From the NCBI GenBank assembly GCA_944323745.1, contig CALUTQ010000002.1, positions 1-64,000 on the forward strand: a DNA stretch of 64,000 nucleotides. Reading direction: 5' to 3'. The stretch's first letter is position 1. Every line of letters begins with the position of its first letter. The translations under genes were made by a program, and so were the position numbers. Source of the DNA: Candidatus Avelusimicrobium pullarium. GTDB lineage: Bacteria > Elusimicrobiota > Elusimicrobia > Elusimicrobiales > Elusimicrobiaceae. The notes under the pieces are model-generated. The model was not told the DNA's origin. It worked only from the letters and a program-made list of their open reading frames with translations, and searched no databases. Below are positions 1 to 7,757 of this stretch, in pieces.

Positions 1-176
1 TGCGGCGCGCTCTGCTGCGGTTTAGGCTGGGCAGGGGCGGCTTGCGGTGCGCTCGGCTGCGGCTTGGGCTGAGCCGGTGCGGCCTGCGGCGCGCTCTGCT
101 GCGGCTTGGGCTGAGCAGGTGCGGCTTGCGGTGCGCTCGGCTGCGGCTTGGGCTGAGCCGGTGCGGCCTGCGGCGC
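1..176 (-). repeat. 42-bp in-frame tandem repeats in infB
   Basis: About four copies of a 42-bp unit encode a 14-residue Pro/Gln/Ala module (APQAAPAQPKPQ followed by PS or QS, alternating). The array continues beyond the window start. The P/Q alternation means the higher-order unit is 84 bp, which suggests a two-unit duplication was itself duplicated. Confidence 0.85.
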
Positions 177-416
177 TTCGGTGGCGGCAGTCGCTTGAGC
201 TTCCTGTTGTTTTAGCGCTTCTTCTTTTTTAACGGGTTTTTTGGCAACCGTTTTTTTAGCGGCCGTTTTTTTGGCGGCCGGTTTACGGGCGGCGGGCTTT
301 TTGGCGGCGCCTTCCGTTTTTTTGGCGGTTGTCTTTTTTGCCGTAGTTTTTTTGGCGGCCGGCTTTTTCTTGATGTCGGAGGTTTCCTCGTCCTTATTTG
401 TTTTCTTGGTCGTCAT
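1..416 (-). CDS. infB: Translation initiation factor IF-2, N-terminal part (cut by window start)
   Basis: An open frame starts at ATG 416-414 and runs off the left edge. AGGAGG lies 6 nt upstream, inside the 3' end of nusA, and the two genes overlap by 23 bp. The visible 138 residues are a disordered Lys/Ala-rich segment (repeated KKPAAKK and KKTAAKK) followed by Pro/Gln repeats. No G-domain is in view. The identification rests on position (rimP-nusA-infB is the usual order) and on the known low-complexity N-terminal extension of IF-2. The role would be GTP-dependent placement of initiator tRNA on the 30S subunit. Confidence 0.8.
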   Translation of the reverse strand, partial: MTTKKTNKDEETSDIKKKPAAKKTTAKKTTAKKTEGAAKKPAARKPAAKKTAAKKTVAKKPVKKEEALKQQEAQATAATEAPQAAPAQPKPQPSAPQAAPAQPKPQQSAPQAAPAQPKPQPSAPQAAPAQPKPQQSAP

Positions 417-1782
417 TGGCTTCCTCCTGCTCGGCCGGTTGCGCGGCCTGTTGGGCTAAATGCGCTTTGGCACTTTCAATAATTTTGGCGGCCGTTTTTT
501 CGCCGATGCCCTGCAAGGCGGCCAAATGTTCCGGTTCTACGGAAGCAATTTGTTCAACCGAGGTATAACCGGCTTTTTGCAAAATTTCGGCTGTTTTGGG
601 GCCAATGCCTTCTACGCCTTCCAAGGTGTTTTGGGTGGCGGCAGCGGCTTCTTCGGCTTCTTTATTTTTCTGGCTTTCGCTCTTTACTTCCAAGTCCCAG
701 CCGGTAAGGCGGGAAGCCAGCTTAATGTTCTGCCAATCTTTGCCGATGGCAATGGGCAGCTGGTCGTCGGGCACGATGATGAGGGCTTTCTTTTCGCTCA
801 GGCTGACAATTTTTACAAAGCTGGCTTTAGCCGGCGCGATAGAATTAGCCAGCACGGTGCTGATATCGTCGGAATAATTGATTAAATCAATGCGTTCGCC
901 CGAAAGCTCGTTCATTACCGCGCGAATGCGAATGCCGCGCATACCCACGCAGGTGCCAATGGGGTCAATTTTGTGGTCAATGCTGCTGACCAGCACTTTG
1001 GCGCGGAAGCCCGGGTCGCGCTGGACGGCTTTGATTTCCACAATGCCTTCGCTGATTTCGGGCACTTCCACTTTAAAAAGCTCTTCCAAAAATTTACCGT
1101 TGGCACGGGAAAGAATGACGTAGGGCCCGCGCTGGCCTTTATCCATTTTGTACGCAGCCGATTTATAGCGCGAAAGCACCGGATCGTCACCGATGTTGGC
1201 CAGGTCCGCTTGGCTGAGCACTTTGGCAATGATGGCTTTGACGCGCGAACCGTTGGTATAGCGTTCTTTTTTAATCTGCTCGCAATAGGGCAGAATAGCT
1301 TCCACTTTGCCCAAGTCCACAATTAAATCGCGGTCGGAAAAGCGGCGCACGGAACCGGTAACCACTTCGCCTTCGCGGGGTTTGAACTCTTTGTAAAAGT
1401 TGTCGCGTTCAATGCCGCGTACTTTTTGGATGAGCACCTGTTTGGCAATTTGCGCCGCAATGCGGGAGAAATCTTCCACGTCTTGGGTGAGCGTGACTAC
1501 GTCGCCCGGTTTGGGGTCTTTGAGGTAGGCTTTGGCGGCCTGCACGTCAATTTCCGTTTCCGAATTGGTGACGTCTTCCACCACGTTTAGGGTTTGAAAA
1601 GCCTGAATGGTGCCGGTTTGTACGTCAATTTTAGCGCTGATTTGGGCCGTTTTGCCCAGGTTTTTGCGCAAGGCGGACACCAAGGCGTCTTCAATGGTTT
1701 TTAAAATATCTTCTCTTTTGATATTCTTTTCTCTTTCCAGGCCTTCCAGGGCCATAATTAAATCTTTAGCGGTTCCTTCCAT
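394..1782 (-). CDS. nusA: Transcription termination/antitermination factor NusA
   Basis: This 462-residue protein binds RNA polymerase and nascent RNA and modulates pausing, termination and antitermination. The N-terminal polymerase-binding domain covers about residues 1-130. An S1 domain follows (GEVVTGSV at about 140), then KH1 with the signature DPIGTCVGMRG, KH2 with AIGKDWQN and LASRLTGW, and a C-terminal helix-hairpin-helix domain with two GIG-type hairpins (GVEGIGPKTA, LQGIGEKTA) at about 385-445. Start ATG 1782 has AAGGAG about 10 nt upstream. It sits 47 bp after rimP and overlaps infB, so the three genes form one operon. Confidence 0.97.
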   Translation of the reverse strand: MEGTAKDLIMALEGLEREKNIKREDILKTIEDALVSALRKNLGKTAQISAKIDVQTGTIQAFQTLNVVEDVTNSETEIDVQAAKAYLKDPKPGDVVTLTQDVEDFSRIAAQIAKQVLIQKVRGIERDNFYKEFKPREGEVVTGSVRRFSDRDLIVDLGKVEAILPYCEQIKKERYTNGSRVKAIIAKVLSQADLANIGDDPVLSRYKSAAYKMDKGQRGPYVILSRANGKFLEELFKVEVPEISEGIVEIKAVQRDPGFRAKVLVSSIDHKIDPIGTCVGMRGIRIRAVMNELSGERIDLINYSDDISTVLANSIAPAKASFVKIVSLSEKKALIIVPDDQLPIAIGKDWQNIKLASRLTGWDLEVKSESQKNKEAEEAAAATQNTLEGVEGIGPKTAEILQKAGYTSVEQIASVEPEHLAALQGIGEKTAAKIIESAKAHLAQQAAQPAEQEEANDDQENK

Positions 1783-1829
1783 TTTGATTATTCTCCTTAT
1801 ATAATATGCGCCAATGCATCGGGCGGCTG

Positions 1830-2288
1830 TTAAAACTGCAGGACAGGGTCCAAGTTTGCTTTTTTGATGTTGTCGTACTTGAAATGGTACTGGTTGGTGC
1901 CGTCGTCAAGCACAAATTCGTCGTCGTCGGCCGAGGCGATCCGTCCGGTAAAAAAGCCCAGCCCGTTAAGCGGGGTTTTGAGCACCACGCGCACGCGCTG
2001 ATTGATAAACTTTTTATAATGTTCCGGCTTTTTTAAGGCGCGTTTTACGCCCGGGGAAGATACCTCCAGAATATAAGCCCCGTCAATAAGGTTTTCCATT
2101 TCCAATACGGAGTCTATCTGATTGCTTATGGCAGAGCAGTCGTCAAGCGTGACGCCGCCTTCCTTATCAATAAAAAACTGCAAAAGTTTTTTGCGGCCCT
2201 GGTTTTGCACTACCAGCTCCACCAGTTCCACATTTTGCCCCTCTAAAGCGGCGGCAACGGTTTGTTCTATGGTCTTAGGATCTTTCAT
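1830..2288 (-). CDS. rimP: Ribosome maturation factor RimP
   Basis: This 152-residue protein has the usual RimP length and layout: an N-terminal alpha/beta domain with the conserved VSSPGVKRALK loop near residue 75, and a C-terminal SH3-like barrel. RimP assists 30S subunit maturation. It is first in the rimP-nusA-infB operon. A perfect 14-bp stem with a T run ends about 20 nt upstream of its ATG, so the operon may be controlled by leader termination. Confidence 0.95.
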   Translation of the reverse strand: MKDPKTIEQTVAAALEGQNVELVELVVQNQGRKKLLQFFIDKEGGVTLDDCSAISNQIDSVLEMENLIDGAYILEVSSPGVKRALKKPEHYKKFINQRVRVVLKTPLNGLGFFTGRIASADDDEFVLDDGTNQYHFKYDNIKKANLDPVLQF

Positions 2289-2308
2289 ATGGCACCTGCC
2301 TATTATGT

Positions 2309-2339
2309 AAAAAGCGACTTGTTGGACAAGTCGCTTTTT
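2309..2339 (-). terminator. Perfect 14-bp stem-loop before rimP; possible leader attenuator
   Basis: AAAAAGCGACTTGT and its exact complement are separated by a 3-nt loop (TGG). Read on the minus strand the stem ends in five T about 20 nt before the rimP ATG, so it resembles an intrinsic terminator in the operon leader. It could also terminate plus-strand transcripts. No gene lies immediately upstream in the minus direction whose end it would serve. Confidence 0.6.
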
Positions 2340-2481
2340 GCGGATACTTTATCTTACATTAATATAGGGGGGCCTGTCAAATACAGGGGGAAAATATAAC
2401 CCGTTTTTGGTGTTGACCGCCCGTAAGGTATATTTTACCATACCCCTGTAGTAAAGTTATCACACTACAGAGGGGGAGTAT

Positions 2482-3294
2482 ATGAATAAAAAGATGTTGG
2501 CGCTGGCTTTGGCGGCGGTTTTGGCAGCCCCGGCCTTTGCGCAGAATAACACGGCAGCAACACCTAAAATGCGTATGGTGCAGGAAGACACGACCACCGT
2601 TTATGATGTGACCACTACCAACAAAAAAGGCACCACTCAATACGGTATGGTGGAGCAAACACAAACTACACCGCAGGGCGGAACGCGTGTGATAAGCCAG
2701 ATGGAATATGGCGACTATACGCCCAGCAAAATGGCTTTGGCCAATGAAAAAAGGGCCGAAGTATCGGTAGGGGTAGGCGGTGCCTATTCCTTTGATAAAG
2801 ACACCGAAGGCGCCCGCCTGAGTGATATGGGGATGGCCTATACGGGGCAAGTGCTGTGGGATATGTCCGACCATTTGGCTTTGGGGGCCGATTATATGCT
2901 GCTGACGCCCGACGGGCGCAGCAATGAGCGCAAAGGTCATTACAAATATGACACTTTGCGCGTAAACAGCATTGCCTTGGCCGGCAAATACACCATTAAT
3001 GCGTGGGATACTTGGCGTTTGTATATTCCGATGGGTGTTGGTGCGGCACAGGTGCGTATGAAATCTTCCGGTACCCGCGATGGCAAATATACCTCTGAAA
3101 GTACCGATAAATGGGGGCTGGACCTCTTTGCCGGTTTGGGCTTGCAATACAACATCAGTAAAGACGTTTTTGTGGGGTTGGAATACCGCTATACGGTTGC
3201 CTTTGTAAAAGGCGATGATTTAAACCGCTATTACGGCAAAGATAATTATATGCAGTTTCACAGCGCTTTCCTGCGTTTGGGAACACGCTTTTAA
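2482..3294 (+). CDS. Outer-membrane beta-barrel protein
   Basis: This 270-residue protein has a signal peptide ending AAPAFAQ at about residue 21. After a short linker, alternating aromatic/polar strands suggest an 8-10-stranded barrel (VGVGGAYSF, LGADYMLL, GLGLQYNI, VGLEYRYTV), and the chain ends with a terminal Phe (LRLGTRF), typical of barrels recognised by BamA. It resembles OmpW/OmpA-barrel-like proteins, but no function can be assigned. The start is supported by GAGGGGGAG about 4 nt before ATG. It is monocistronic, with a terminator right after it. Confidence 0.75.
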   Translation: MNKKMLALALAAVLAAPAFAQNNTAATPKMRMVQEDTTTVYDVTTTNKKGTTQYGMVEQTQTTPQGGTRVISQMEYGDYTPSKMALANEKRAEVSVGVGGAYSFDKDTEGARLSDMGMAYTGQVLWDMSDHLALGADYMLLTPDGRSNERKGHYKYDTLRVNSIALAGKYTINAWDTWRLYIPMGVGAAQVRMKSSGTRDGKYTSESTDKWGLDLFAGLGLQYNISKDVFVGLEYRYTVAFVKGDDLNRYYGKDNYMQFHSAFLRLGTRF

Positions 3295-3320
3295 TAAGTC
3301 TATATAATAGGTGTAAATGA

Positions 3321-3351
3321 AACAGGGGGGAGAAATCTCCCCTGTTTTTTT
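3321..3351 (+). terminator. Intrinsic terminator of the barrel gene
   Basis: A GC-rich stem (AACAGGGG..CCCCTGTT with a two-G bulge) is followed by seven T, 27 nt after the stop codon. Confidence 0.8.
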
Positions 3352-3366
3352 AAGGGGGAAAAGTCC

Positions 3367-3516
3367 ATAAAACAGCTGAGGCAAGCCAAAGCCGGGCGGG
3401 ATATACTTGCGCAAAATTGTAAAGAGAAGGGGGGAAACAGCCAGCAACGTATAGAAAATGGCCAAATTGACGCCGTTAGGCAAAAAGGGGAAAAGCGACT
3501 TTCCTCTTTTTTATGA
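3367..3516 (+). pseudogene. Possible relic of an XRE-type HTH regulator (start codon lost)
   Basis: A frame beginning at ATA 3367 reads 49 codons to TGA. It resembles the N-terminal half of an XRE/HTH_3 domain: KQLRQAKAG, then DILAQN, then the hallmark SQQRIENGQ. AAGGGGG lies 8 nt before the ATA, as if ATG had mutated to ATA, and no in-frame ATG, GTG or TTG precedes it. The second helix looks about two residues short. The similarity is by eye only and the piece is short. Confidence 0.3.
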
Positions 3517-3553
3517 CAAATACGGGGCTGCGGTTATGACAGGGGTTATTTTT

Positions 3554-3573
3554 GACAAAAAAGCTTTTTTGTC
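3554..3573. other. 20-bp perfect palindrome
   Basis: GACAAAAAAG is followed directly by its exact reverse complement, with no loop. Three TTATGACA sites flank it (3511, near 3533, 3587). The form fits a dimeric regulator's operator better than a terminator. The binding protein is unknown; the adjacent XRE relic is one thought. Confidence 0.4.
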
Positions 3574-3887
3574 CGCCATTACGTTTTTATGACAGTTTTT
3601 TGTCCTTGGTGGTCTTGTAATTTGGAGCAGGAGAAAAGCGCTTTTTAAATGTTTGAAATACGGCCTTTCATAATGCTATCTTATATAAGGAATAGCTAAA
3701 CTAGCAATGCTAACCCCCAAAATCGCGGCAAAAAACCTCAAAGAGCCTTTTTATGCCGCTGATTTTCCACCCCCCCAAGCCGTTTGTTTTCACTCAGGAT
3801 AAAATAAGACGGACTTTAATTACCTCACCAAGCTGATATCTGTTTTGAGCTACCCCTCTAGAAAGTCTTGTCTTTATATACTCAGTT

Positions 3888-4083
3888 GCTGCTGCCAAAT
3901 ATTACACCCAAATATTACACCCCTTCCAGACCTTGTATTTGTCAAACCGCGCATCCGGCAAACCTTTACGCGGCGAATTGGCTTGTGTTGTTTTGTGCTG
4001 CTTTTGCCAAATATTACACCTGTCAGACCGTGTATCTGCCAAACCGAGTATCCGGCAAACCTTTACGCGGCGAATTTGCTTGT
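3888..4083. repeat. Degenerate tandem repeat of about 90-107 bp, two copies, non-coding
   Basis: Copy A (about 3888-3994) and copy B (about 3996-4083) share AAATATTACACC, a CAGACC..TGTAT block and a nearly identical 30-bp block with CCGGCAAACCTTTACGCGG. Copy A also carries an internal duplication of AAATATTACACCC. No frame with a plausible start and codon pattern crosses both copies. The stretch 3517-3887 before it holds no gene I can support. Confidence 0.6.
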
Positions 4084-4148
4084 AGTGTAAATATTCTAAA
4101 AGTTTTATATTTCCCACTTCCGATTCGCTTTCCCTCTGCTGTTTTCCC

Positions 4149-4178
4149 AATTTGGGGGTACCACGGATCCCCCAAATT
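4149..4178. other. 10-bp inverted repeat
   Basis: AATTTGGGGG and CCCCCAAATT flank a 10-nt loop. The following T content is modest, so this may be a weak terminator or a remnant in a gene-free stretch. Confidence 0.4.
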
Positions 4179-4269
4179 TATTGTTTTGGGCATACTCTTA
4201 AAAGAGGAAAGGTGTTATCTCTTAGTACAAGCGGTAGATTTCTTTCAGAAAGGCTGGGGGGGATAGCCT

Positions 4270-5090
4270 TTTGTGCACGACAAAAAAGGGGGTCTTATCT
4301 AAAAATTCAAAATAAGATGTAATTTTGCGCTTTTAGGTTTTTTCTAAAATGCCCCAAAACGAAATTGCCCATATCCCAGGTACCCTAAAAACGTTCTGAG
4401 GCATTTTAAAATGGCTGCAAAAAATAAATCATTTTTAAAATTTTAAAAAATACAATGGATCTTATTAAAGCAAAAAAACAGTTAAATTTGCATTTTTATA
4501 AAAAAATAGAAATCAAAAAAGTCTATGATTTATGTTTAAAATAAACAAGAAACGGGCCGTATTTGCTGTCTTGAAAATAAAAAAATGCGTTATTTTGAAA
4601 TAAGAAAGAATCTGTTTTTTTACTCTTTATAAAATTCTAAAGTACTTTATTAGTTATATTATAAAAATATTTAAAAAATAAGTATAAATAAGTTTTTATT
4701 AATAAATAATATAGGTATAAAAGCAGTCTGTAAGTCTGATAATAAGTTAACATAATAAAAATTATCGTTAGTTATTTAAATATGACAAATAGCCCCCTTT
4801 TCCACAAAACAAGGACATCGGGAACTGTTTGTTTTGTATTTTAAATAAAGCAAAGTTTTATTTTTAAAAACGATGTTGTTTTTGTTTTTTAAAAATATTG
4901 ATAATGTTTGTTAGAATTTGTAGAAGGGGTGTAAAATGAATAAAACTAAGGACGTTTAGATAGGAAGTTAATGCTTGTTTTTTTAACAAATTATGCAGGA
5001 TGCAAAATAACTACTAATTTTGCATTTCAGCAAAAATTGTGAATAAACACTATAAAAAGGCAGTATAAATAGTATAGAATAAGAGACATT
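4270..5090. other. Strongly AT-rich gene-free region with DnaA-box-like sites
   Basis: No credible CDS occurs here, and base composition is far more AT-rich than the surrounding genes, especially 4430-4930. Sites matching the DnaA-box consensus TTWTNCACA are seen at 4798-4806 (TTTTCCACA, plus) and 5038-5046 (TTATTCACA, minus). A near match lies at 5846-5854. No dnaA, dnaN or parAB is in the window. The region may be an origin-like unwinding region, a silenced island remnant, or neither. Confidence 0.4.
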
Positions 5091-5097
5091 CCCCCTT

Positions 5098-5820
5098 TTA
5101 TCTCCAATCTTCTATTACTTTACCGGCTAAAACAAAGGCACGCGCAAACCCTTCATCCGTTAAGCTGTAGCTGCGGGAACGCTTGCTTCCGTAAGATTTA
5201 ATGCTGCCGCGCTTTATTTCCCCCGACAGAACACGATCCAGCCTGTTCCCACCATAACCTGATTTAGCCAAAGATTTAGACAGATTTAACGCGCTAAAGC
5301 CGTTTTCGGCCTGTAGCAGCTCTTTTGCTCCGGCAATAAGTAGCAATGCGGCCGTTTCCGGTGCCAAAAGGCGGCTTTTTCGCCTTAAAATAACCATATC
5401 ATCTTCTGTTTTGCATAATTCTTCCCATAAGCGTTGATGGGGGCTGGCCGTGGCGGAATGTCCGCCATTTAACGCAGAGTCGGATAAATAGTCCGGCGCA
5501 GACGCGGAAAACGTTTGAGCGGTTGTTGTGGAAAGCGCTTGCTGGTGTCGGCGCAGGGTGGCGGGGGTTTGGGGCAAGGTTCCGGCAAATTGCGGGCCTT
5601 CTGTAATCTCCGTGGGGGTAAAAAGAGGGGGTTGCGGCACGGCGGTCAGCGGGCGCATTTGCTTGCTTTTGGTAAAGCCTTTTCCCCCTTCTTTTCCTAT
5701 TAATTCAAGGAAATCAGCCCGCTGTTTCTCTATAAAATCGGGGGTGCCTTCGGCTTCAAATTCCTCTCCGGAGCGTAATTTTATACGTATTTTTACCTTA
5801 TTTTCCGTTTCAAAAGACAT
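5098..5820 (-). CDS. Uncharacterised protein with winged-helix-like C-terminus
   Basis: This 240-residue protein is one I do not recognise. The start at ATG 5820 is preferred because GGGGAC lies about 7 nt upstream and the longer frame would run back into the repeat array. Residues about 8-40 form a charged beta-alpha unit (GEEFEAEGTPDFIEK). A Pro/Ser/Thr-rich linker spans about 55-125. The C-terminal 100 residues are helical and end in RSRSYSLTDEGFARA, which looks like the wing and last helix of a winged helix domain. It stands alone in an AT-rich gene desert, directly downstream of phased TGTCA repeats, so it may bind those repeats for autoregulation or replication/partition. Confidence 0.55.
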   Translation of the reverse strand: MSFETENKVKIRIKLRSGEEFEAEGTPDFIEKQRADFLELIGKEGGKGFTKSKQMRPLTAVPQPPLFTPTEITEGPQFAGTLPQTPATLRRHQQALSTTTAQTFSASAPDYLSDSALNGGHSATASPHQRLWEELCKTEDDMVILRRKSRLLAPETAALLLIAGAKELLQAENGFSALNLSKSLAKSGYGGNRLDRVLSGEIKRGSIKSYGSKRSRSYSLTDEGFARAFVLAGKVIEDWR

Positions 5821-5872
5821 ATTTTTTGTCCCCTTTAAAAAAGAGTTATCCACCAGTATTTTAACAGCCTTT

Positions 5873-5948
5873 TGACATATAATAATAAAAAATATGACAT
5901 ATGTCAATATATGTCAATTATATGTCAATTATATGTCAATATATGCCA
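5873..5948. repeat. Iteron-like array of TGTCA repeats phased at about 10.5 bp
   Basis: TGTCA within ATATGTCAAT occurs at 5902, 5912, 5923 and 5934, with a degenerate fifth copy (TGCCA) at 5944. Spacings are 10, 11, 11 and 10 bp, about one helical turn. Inverted copies (TGACAT) lie at 5873 and 5895; the latter makes the palindrome TGACATATGTCA. The array sits 50-130 bp upstream of the 5098-5820 gene start. It has the form of a multi-site operator or of plasmid-type iterons. Confidence 0.7.
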
Positions 5949-6342
5949 GGAATTGTTTACAAGTGACTTTTCCGACGAGAAAAGATGTCTTTTTAGACAA
6001 AAACAAAAGTTTTCGCGTGAGATTTTTTGCTGTTTTATTTGCCAAAACAGCCTATCCTAATATAAAAAATGAGGTTTTTCCCCTCTTTTATCTGTAAAAA
6101 GAAAACTCTTAATATTTTGCTGAACGCAAAAACAAACAGACTTTTGTCTGGCAAAAAATGAATTCTGAAAATGCAAAAACGAGGTTAAAAATAAAAGCAC
6201 TCTAATTTATGTAAATATTACTCTTGTTTTGCGTTAAAATAAAAAAATGAAGGATGAAGGTTGCCGGAATAAAATTGGGGATAAATTTGCAAAATTTAAA
6301 AAGGAAAATATTTCTGTTTAAAATTGTAAAATATTTCTGGTT
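5949..6342. other. AT-rich intergenic stretch, no feature recognised
   Basis: I see no gene or strong hairpin between the repeat array and mutY. TAAAAT at 6327 lies 10 nt before the mutY ATG and could be its -10 box. Confidence 0.4.
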
Positions 6343-7395
6343 ATGAAAGAGTTTTCTAAAATTTTGTTATCCTGGTATGCCACCCATAAAAGGCAGCTGC
6401 CGTGGCGGGACATTAAGGATCCTTATAAAATATGGATTTCGGAAATTATCCTGCAGCAAACGCGCGTGGCCCAAGGGTATGATTATTTCCTGCGGTTTAT
6501 TAAACGATTCCCTGACGTTAAAACGCTGGCGGCGGCCAGCCAAGATGAAGTGCTTAAGTATTGGGAAGGCCTTGGCTATTACAGCCGCGCCCGTAATTTG
6601 CATACGGCGGCGAAAACTATGAACGGAACTTTCCCCTCCACTTATGAAGGCGTACGGGCGCTGAAGGGCGTGGGTGAATATACCGCCGCGGCCATATGCT
6701 CGTTTGCCTATAAAATGCCTTATGCGGTAGTGGACGGAAATGTGCTGCGGGTGCTCAGCCGTATTTTTGCTGTTTCTTTGCCGATAGACAGTGCCGAGGG
6801 CAAAGCGCAAATAAAGCAACTGGCGCAAAAATTGTTGGATGAGCGCCACCCCGATGATTTTAATCAGGCGATTATGGACTTTGGCGCCTTGCAGTGTGTG
6901 CCGCAGCACCCCGATTGCGCGCAGTGCCCTTTTAAAAAGCAATGCAAGGCACTGCAAAACGACAAGGTGGATGCTTTGCCCGTGCGTGCGGGCAAGACAA
7001 AACTTAGCCGGCGTTATTTTTCCTATGTATACGTAGCGCAAGGGCCATACACCTATTTGCGCCGTCGGGAAGAAAAGGATATTTGGCAGGGGTTGTATGA
7101 AATTCCGCTCTTGCAGTCTGCCTCCCCGCTGGCGCCGGAAGATTTGTGTCGCCTGAAGGAGTTTAAAAAGCTTTTTGGTTCCCTTTCCCCCCGTTTGGTC
7201 TGCGCGCCGCTTAAACATATTCTTTCCCACCAAATTATTTTGGCCAGCTTTTATGCGCTTACTTTGCCTGCCAAAAAACGGCTGCCCAAAGAATTTATCC
7301 GTATTAAAAAAGCCGATTTAAAGAACTATGCTCTGCCCCGTTTAGTGCAAAAAGGGTTGGAAAAAGCCGGTCTGCTTGCGAAAAAAAATGCCTGA
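6343..7395 (+). CDS. mutY: A/G-specific adenine glycosylase MutY
   Basis: This 350-residue base-excision repair enzyme removes adenine mispaired with 8-oxoguanine. Catalytic Glu34 lies in WISEIILQQTR. The HhH-GPD hairpin is LKGVGEYTAAA and the catalytic Asp is in VVDGNVLRV. The [4Fe-4S] loop has the C-x6-C-x2-C-x5-C pattern (CVPQHPDCAQCPFKKQC) at about residue 185. A NUDIX-like C-terminal domain (about 225-345), which recognises 8-oxoG, is present, so the length is normal. No Shine-Dalgarno is visible. A terminator follows about 90 bp downstream. Confidence 0.97.
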   Translation: MKEFSKILLSWYATHKRQLPWRDIKDPYKIWISEIILQQTRVAQGYDYFLRFIKRFPDVKTLAAASQDEVLKYWEGLGYYSRARNLHTAAKTMNGTFPSTYEGVRALKGVGEYTAAAICSFAYKMPYAVVDGNVLRVLSRIFAVSLPIDSAEGKAQIKQLAQKLLDERHPDDFNQAIMDFGALQCVPQHPDCAQCPFKKQCKALQNDKVDALPVRAGKTKLSRRYFSYVYVAQGPYTYLRRREEKDIWQGLYEIPLLQSASPLAPEDLCRLKEFKKLFGSLSPRLVCAPLKHILSHQIILASFYALTLPAKKRLPKEFIRIKKADLKNYALPRLVQKGLEKAGLLAKKNA

Positions 7396-7481
7396 CAAAG
7401 CGGGCCTTTCGGCGGAGTTTGCTATAGGAATGTATGCCGTATATGCTGTGCTTGCATATGGCAAAGGCGGGGTATTCGTAA

Positions 7482-7525
7482 GACGGGAACGGCACTATTT
7501 TGCCAGGGCTTGTGCCCGTTTTTTA
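7482..7525 (+). terminator. Likely terminator after mutY
   Basis: GGGC-TTGT-GCCC, extendable to ACGGG..CCCGT with a bulge, is followed by six T. Confidence 0.55.
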
Positions 7526-7666
7526 TTAGGCAAAAGCCGCTTTTCGGGTACGGAAGCCGGCCTTTAGCTTCTTTATTGACGGAAAAATTTTACAGGACAA
7601 AGTGTACGGGCACTTTGCCTAGGGGGTGCCGCAGCCCCGGGGCAATAAAACGTCGCTTTTGCCTAA
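7526..7666. other. Possible structured RNA region closed by a 12-bp stem
   Basis: TTAGGCAAAAGC (7526-7537) is exactly complementary to GCTTTTGCCTAA (7655-7666). Inside are further hairpins: CAAAGTG..CACTTTG near 7598-7618 and GGGG..CCCC near 7622-7640. No coding frame or known riboswitch core was recognised. The strand is unclear, and it lies upstream of the nuclease operon promoter, so it is not that operon's leader. Confidence 0.3.
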
Positions 7667-7704
7667 CCCGCACGTGTGAGCCGTTGCCGGTAAGGCCGCG
7701 TACA

Positions 7705-7733
7705 TTGTGTATCATTTACAGTTATGTTATAAT
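7705..7733 (+). promoter_or_regulatory. Sigma70-type promoter of the nuclease pair
   Basis: TTGTGT, a 17-bp spacer and a perfect TATAAT place the transcript start near 7741. This excludes an ATG at 7707 as the start of the following gene and supports ATG 7758. Confidence 0.65.
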
Positions 7734-7757
7734 TTTTTCGTCGTTGCAGAGGAAAAT

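Noticed and set aside
1-176. Repeat array at window start considered as CRISPR
   Set aside because: The 42-bp units are in frame and encode a Pro/Gln-rich repeat in IF-2.
3220-3483. Minus-strand frame of 87 codons with hydrophobic stretches
   Set aside because: It overlaps the end of the barrel gene and its terminator, has no Shine-Dalgarno, and competes with the XRE-like frame.
3511-3594. Three TTATGACA sites as additional iterons
   Set aside because: Irregular spacing and a flanking context different from the ATATGTCAAT array; kept only as a note beside the palindrome.
3845-4266. Plus-strand frames across the degenerate tandem repeat
   Set aside because: The two copies fall in different frames, and codon use is unlike neighbouring genes; non-coding repeat preferred.
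4532-4603. Tiny AT-rich frames (for example 23 codons from 4532, and 7 codons from 4936)
   Set aside because: Too short, no conserved feature, expected by chance in AT-rich DNA.
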